Shown here in pieces: positions 59,117-64,000 of a stretch of DNA of 64,000 bases; the stretch's first letter is position 1, and the number at the start of each line of letters is the position of its first letter. The notes beneath the pieces are model-generated. The model searched no databases and was not told the DNA's origin. It saw only the letters and a list, made by a program, of their open reading frames with translations. The stretch comes from Dryas octopetala. Lineage: Eukaryota > Streptophyta > Magnoliopsida > Rosales > Rosaceae. Made by a program: the position numbers and the translations under genes. Location of the stretch: the NCBI GenBank assembly GCA_963921425.1, contig OY992836.1:12989304-13053303 (forward strand), given 5' to 3'.

Positions 59117-59892
59117 TTGATGTGCTCTCTATATATTTTTCAAGTCCTTCCAGCCCCTACCAACTCGATCAATCCTCTTCGCTCCTATCTCCACATAATG
59201 ATGACATTGCATTAATATATGCACTCCTGAAAATGATGGAATAATAAAGCTACATATTAATTTAATTTTTATTAGAATTAGATCCAAGAGGGGAACCTCT
59301 TCTTGCATATATTTCCATGCAATATTATATATTAACTTAGAAGTTCTTTAAAAATATATATATTATTAACTTAGAAGTACATAGGGTCAGGGGGGGAGCC
59401 AAGTACAGGCCTGCAGCCCTTTAAGCTCAATTCTATGCTAGCTTCGCCACTAGGTAGGGGTGGCAATTCAGGTTGGCATCATGTTTGTCTAACAACACAC
59501 AACTATTAATCATGTCAAATTTTCTACTCAGTCGATCAACCATGACCTGATTATTAACATGTAACACAAAATGACACATTCATATATGCTTGTATATTAT
59601 TTATTCATCAGGTCAGATTGAGTCCAACCATATTCAAGACTTGACACAATTAACCCATGCACACTCAAGTAACTCAACGAATTCATAAGTTTATAACCCA
59701 ATTGACCTATTAACCTGCTTATAAAGAGGTCATTCTGGTTACCTATCAACACGAATAGTTTAACCAAGTGGACCAAATTAAATATGACTGTAATTTGTTT
59801 ATTAATCAATTTGAATTAGGATTTACAGATTGGACAAGAATATGGGTACGTATCACCTTCTTTACAGATATCTACGAAAGGATAAATATAAA
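58813..59892. other. Intergenic after the third CEP gene
   Basis: 3' flank, an (AT)n microsatellite at 59066-59113, and AT-rich DNA. AGGGGTGGCAATTCAGG near 59457 looks like an isolated hAT-type terminus, no partner found. Confidence 0.45.
59066..59113. repeat. (AT)n microsatellite, 24 units
   Basis: Uninterrupted TA dinucleotide run about 250 bp past the stop of the third CEP gene. Confidence 0.97.
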
Positions 59893-60199
59893 GGAGACTT
59901 ATAGTCCAGTCCATTTTATGAATCTGTCCAAAATTCTAGAGTTAAAACCTAACATGCAGCCTCTACAAATTCCACTCTACACCCTAGGAAGGGAAATACC
60001 TTTCAAATCGAGTAAGAACTTTATTATGAATTAAAAGGATTTTCTTATAATTAAATTAAAATGACTTTATTATGAATTAAAAAAAAATTCTCATAGATTA
60101 AAGGACTTTATATGAATTAAAAGGATTTTCTTATAAATTTTAAAACATTACTATCTCCATTTAAAAACTGTTTTTTTTAAGAATCTAAGCCTAATTATA
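59893..60199. repeat. Dispersed repeat, copy B (partner at 28683)
   Basis: Same orientation and block order as 28683-29105 but about 115 bp shorter near its left end. The reiterated ATTATGAATTAAAAGGATTT block is expanded. The following 60200-61034 has no recognised gene. Confidence 0.72.
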
Positions 60200-61034
60200 A
60201 GTATATACACCGGTGACAAGCGACACTGCGATAACTAGAAAAGTTTTACTTCAAGAACTAGAGATCATCGATCTAGGACGAGAGGGATGGGCATAAAGAA
60301 ATTCATGCAATCGAGGCTATGGGTACGTACTTTCCTCTCTTTGTATAGATGGTTATGGGGACGGTGGACATTATTACATTATCACTCATGCATGCACTCC
60401 TTCCCTTGCAAGAGTAGTGTACAAAGACCTGCAAGATTATATGTAGGAGATTTGATGGAGAGCGTGAATAGGGCCGGGTTTTCCTAATTGAAAACTAAAT
60501 ACTTATACTTATATACAATATTGAGCATACAAGTTAGCCCATAAATTTTTAATAAAAAATATAAGTTTGAAAAATCTAAATTGAAATTAATGATGTATTG
60601 AATTTATTTAAAAGATCAAAATCTCAAAACATTACGTTGAATAAATAATTACAGCTGAAAGTTTTTGCATCACGTACTATAATATGAATTTTTATTCTAA
60701 TGACTAATGAAGATAATCATCTAACTCAAAGACTATAAGAGAATGCAAGAAAAAATTAAGAGAAATGAAAAGAATAAGAGATCGAGTATAACTGTATAAG
60801 AGAGAATGGAAAAAACAATGGAAGGTTTTTGAGGGCCGGTTCCAAGGCTAAAAAAGAATATGGCATGGCCTAAGCCATTCGTACTGGTCGGGGTACCTTC
60901 AATTGAGATAGGGTTCTTATTCGTTAAAATTAATTAATAATAAATTACACTCAACTCCTGTTTTTAAAATATTTTTAATTGAAAATTTAACCAAATAAAA
61001 AATTAAGTTCAAGCTCAATCTTTCAGTATGCGCG

Positions 61035-61370
61035 CGCAGAGTGAAAAAAAACATTGCCGAGAATTCGGTGATCTGCATCTGCACATTTTTAGGTTACAGA
61101 TACATCTTTTTATGTTGCAGTTAGATGACATATTTTAAGTTATAAATGCAGGTTTTAGGTTGCAGATGCAGCTTATTGATGAAATTTTCAACTGCAGGTT
61201 AGGTTGCAAATGCATCTATCAAGCGAGTACCACCGAGCACTCGGTGGGAATTGCCAAGCGCTCGGTAGACAGTTTGGGTTTCTACTTAATTTTTTGGTCG
61301 GCTGGGGTTTGGGTTAAATTTCTTTCTCATTTTAGGTTTCTTATTAAAGCACCCATTAATTAAACCGCAT
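61035..61370 (-). repeat. Dispersed repeat with internal 20-bp array, copy B (inverted)
   Basis: Inverted partner of 40400-40760. On the minus strand it reads GGGTGCTTTAATAAGAAACC, AAAATGAGAAAGAAA, then the CGAGCGCTTGGCA motif and the GCATCTGCAACCTAAAACCT array. CCGAGCACTCGGT-like motifs recur downstream at 61620 and 61905. Confidence 0.72.
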
Positions 61371-62207
61371 GTTTGATACTTTTAATATAATTAATCAAAC
61401 ATTGTTCACAAAAATACCGCAATTTTGGAAAAAAAAAAAATTACAAGTATATAATTATTAGAAAATTAGAATTAAATACCAAATATCAATAGTTTTTCAA
61501 CAAAACAATAAGACACTAAGTTTTTTTAGTTTAAGTACTAAACTTGAGTAAGATATTTGAATTAGGTCACAAATTTGTCCGAAACATGAATTTTTTGACA
61601 CCAATCACTCAGCCAAAGTGCCGAGCGCTTGGTGGTTTTCTGTTGATTTTTTTTTTTTTCCATATAGCTATAACTGTCAAATAACCACAGTTGTGACTAT
61701 ATAAAATTCATAAATATTCAAAGTTTATAAGAGTTTAATACTTTTGATTAAGGCTTGAGGGATGAAGCTAGTCCTACAAGTAGACTAAACATTAAAGCTT
61801 AAGCCTCACAATGAAAAAATAACAAATTGATCAATAAAAAATTATGACTGTTGAACAATAATAGTTGAGTTTTTTAAACAAAAAAAAAATTATCTTGAGC
61901 TTGAGCACTCGGTGAACATGCAGTGTTAAGCGCTTGGTAAAACTACTTTTTTAAAGTTTAAACTTAAACTGAAATTTAATATTTAAAATTAAATGACACA
62001 AAATTTTTTGTAGTTAAAATAAAATATATTAAATTTGGTACTAAAGAGTCTAAAGTCAACATACTTATAATTATTCATCCATAAAAGTCACTTCAACGAG
62101 TACCACAAGAGAGAAGATCTTTAGCACCTTGGAAATTTCAACAACCCCAATACCCTTAAAAAACCACTAAATATAATGCAACCTATTTCCCAGAGGCCTT
62201 AGCTTTG

Positions 62208-62241
<34 letters not shown>

Positions 62242-63605
62242 GTTGCCATTAACTGCATGTCTGCAGGGGAATCTTTCTAGGTTTGGTGATCACTTAATTT
62301 TGTGGTTAATAATCATGTTATAAACTCGTACCATTGGAACTGCATCAAAAGGTTTTTGGAGGCTTTCCATTCGATAGAAAGTTAGGTTAAATTGTCTGCC
62401 TAAAATAAAAATAAATCTTCTACATTAATGATATTTGCTTGAAATATCTGAACATTTTTATGTATGTCGAATCCATGTAAACATCACGTACATGAAGTCC
62501 ATAACAAATGTTCAAGATCGATCCATGTACAGTTTCAAACATATGATAACTTAACTGCAGGTCGGCAGGTGAATTTTGAAATAAATAGAGCTACCAACCT
62601 TAGAGCAACTGTCCAAATAGCTCTAGCTAGACAACATTAATATTAATGTTAGGGTTAGCTAGTGGGATAGTTAGTGGGAAGGTGCATGTGAAATAGTGGA
62701 AAGTACACCCCTTTCATTTTTAAAGTCTTAGAGTTAGACCTCTCTTGAGGTGTTCGAAAGGTTAAAGCTAAGGGACAATCAAGTTGTAAACATCTCATGC
62801 CAGTACCATATATATGTTGAACACTAATATCATATTCATTGGGTGGTTAATTATGTACTTAGTATAGTTAATGACGCCAATGTACTTTAATATGATATCA
62901 CAACCGGCCAGTGCGTGTAAATCCATCTAACTGGGACCTAATAGAAGAATTCCAATCACTCAAATTAAACAATGGGCATCTATCTTTCATGTGTTTGAAC
63001 CCAAAAAAAAATATCATGTGAGAGCATTAATTGAAAACTAGTACATATATATATATAAAAAATTTCGATGTAACTCTAACACCATCACATGATGTTATTG
63101 ATTTACTTATATTATAATACGCATATATTTATATTCTAATTAATAATATAAACTTATCATCTACTCATATTATAATACGTGTTTAATTTAATAACACTAT
63201 GTAACAGTATTACATTTAATATTATAGTTGCACTAAAAATTTACTCCTTTAATAACTTTCGGTCCAAGATCTCAAAAAAAAAAAAAAAAAAACAAAGAAA
63301 CCGAAGCCATACATATATATTTGCAATTTGATGCATGGGCCATGGGGGCAAACAGAATATGGACAACTAGCATTAAGCTAGCGGTGGTGCATTAGTTTTT
63401 GTAAAGAAAGGTTGGGCTTAAATAGTTAATATAAACCGTCCAGTACGTACCAGCTTTCTCTTTAACTTTTCGATCTGTTGGTGATTTTATAACTCACGTT
63501 CACTATGGAATATTTTTCCCGCTCCTATGGCTATGGACCTGCACATGCTTTGTTTCCTTCTTCAAATAAAACACCTTAGATACTGATACTACTACACACA
63601 ACACT

Positions 63606-63607
<2 letters not shown>
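61371..63607. other. Intergenic upstream of the fourth CEP gene
   Basis: No gene recognised. Poly(T) of about 28 at 62207-62234, poly(A) of about 18 at 63274-63291, several AT runs. Confidence 0.45.

Positions 63608-63657
<50 letters not shown>
63608..63657. repeat. (GA)n tract upstream of the fourth CEP gene
   Basis: About 25 GA units ending 30 bp before the TATA box. Longest of the three promoter GA tracts in the cluster. Confidence 0.95.
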
Positions 63658-63658
<1 letters not shown>

Positions 63659-63687
63659 CGGTTGGGTTGAGGCCACTTTCGACCCCA

Positions 63688-63693
63688 TATATA
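63688..63693 (+). promoter_or_regulatory. TATA box of the fourth CEP gene
   Basis: CCATATATACCAC, 136 bp before the ATG, between the GA and CT tracts. Confidence 0.6.
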
Positions 63694-63754
63694 CCACAGT
63701 AGAGCAATTGCTTTCAGCACCACTTTATAAACCCTCAAATACCATATAACATAA

Positions 63755-63760
<6 letters not shown>

Positions 63761-63803
<43 letters not shown>
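63761..63803. repeat. (CT)n tract in the leader of the fourth CEP gene
   Basis: About 21 CT units ending 20 bp before the ATG. Given the TATA at 63688 it would be part of the transcript leader. Confidence 0.95.
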
Positions 63804-63806
<3 letters not shown>

Positions 63807-63823
63807 TTAGTTTGCTTATTAAG

Positions 63824-64000
63824 ATGGCCAAGAGTAGTACTAGTAGTAGTAGGGTGAGCAATGCCACTACTTGTACTTGCCTGCTGCTGTTTTTGATACT
63901 TTGCCATGAAATTGTGCATGTGGAGGCCAAAAGGCATTTGAAGTCGAAGCCATGCAAGAAATGGTCAAGGCATAGTCATCATGATGACCATGAGAAGAGT
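63824..64000 (+). CDS. CEP-like precursor, N-terminal 59 aa (cut by window end)
   Basis: Starts with MAKSSTSSSRVSNATTCTC and a hydrophobic core LLLFLILCHEIVHVEA, a signal peptide with the same HE.(I/L).. ending as the third CEP gene. Mature part begins KRHLKSKPCKKWSRHSHHDD. The frame is open to the last base. The CEP domain itself would lie beyond the window, so the call rests on the signal peptide, the position 5 kb after another CEP gene, the same strand and the same promoter layout. Could also be another secreted peptide. Confidence 0.65.
   Translation, partial: MAKSSTSSSRVSNATTCTCLLLFLILCHEIVHVEAKRHLKSKPCKKWSRHSHHDDHEKS

Noticed and set aside
1-64000. CRISPR arrays, bacterial operons, ribosomal RNA genes
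   Set aside because: None seen; the sequence is plant nuclear DNA. I also saw no convincing tRNA gene, but short tRNAs could be missed without a scan.

Overview
The window reads as nuclear DNA of a eudicot plant. It is AT-rich, its genes are split by GT-AG introns with plant-type protein families, its intergenic DNA is full of small transposons and microsatellites, and it carries genes for CEP peptides, a seed-plant signalling family. A rosid is likely; Rosaceae is only a guess from the style of the proteins. All exon joins were read by eye from splice sites and frame continuity; no search was run.

Left part (1-16.6 kb): the last two exons of a patatin-like phospholipase (+), then a 12-exon gene for a 718-residue CTLH/CRA (RanBPM-like) protein (+, 2899-10892). 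Its last intron holds a full-length but internally deleted Copia retrotransposon in antisense, with 683-bp LTRs, a 5-bp target duplication and an open Gag-protease frame. After a repeat-rich stretch comes a complete seven-exon patatin-like phospholipase (-, 14187-16551). Its penultimate exon has the same length and phase as the one at the left edge, so the two are paralogues.

Middle (16.6-41 kb): mostly non-coding. It contains fold-back and short inverted-repeat elements, several with 9-bp target duplications readable in the sequence (Mutator-like), a hAT-like element, nested MITEs, and a 2.4-kb PIF/Harbinger-like element that still encodes part of a Myb/SANT-like protein. One six-exon host gene lies here: a 340-residue membrane-anchored sulfotransferase-like protein (+, 31479-34713). 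A partial tandem duplication just before its fourth exon copies the splice acceptor.

Right part (41-64 kb): a tandem cluster of four CEP precursor genes, all on the + strand (41622, 52869, 58534 and 63824, the last cut by the window end). The three complete ones encode four CEP peptides. Three of the four promoters carry a (GA)n tract upstream of the TATA box. Between the genes lie two well-preserved miniature LTR retrotransposons (TRIM type) with perfect 5-bp target duplications, a 40-bp perfect palindrome, and dispersed repeats shared with the middle region.

The CEP genes are likely to act in root and nitrogen signalling as secreted, hydroxyprolinated peptides; this is known of the family and not shown by the sequence. 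The most distinctive content is the CEP cluster and the nested small transposons around it.
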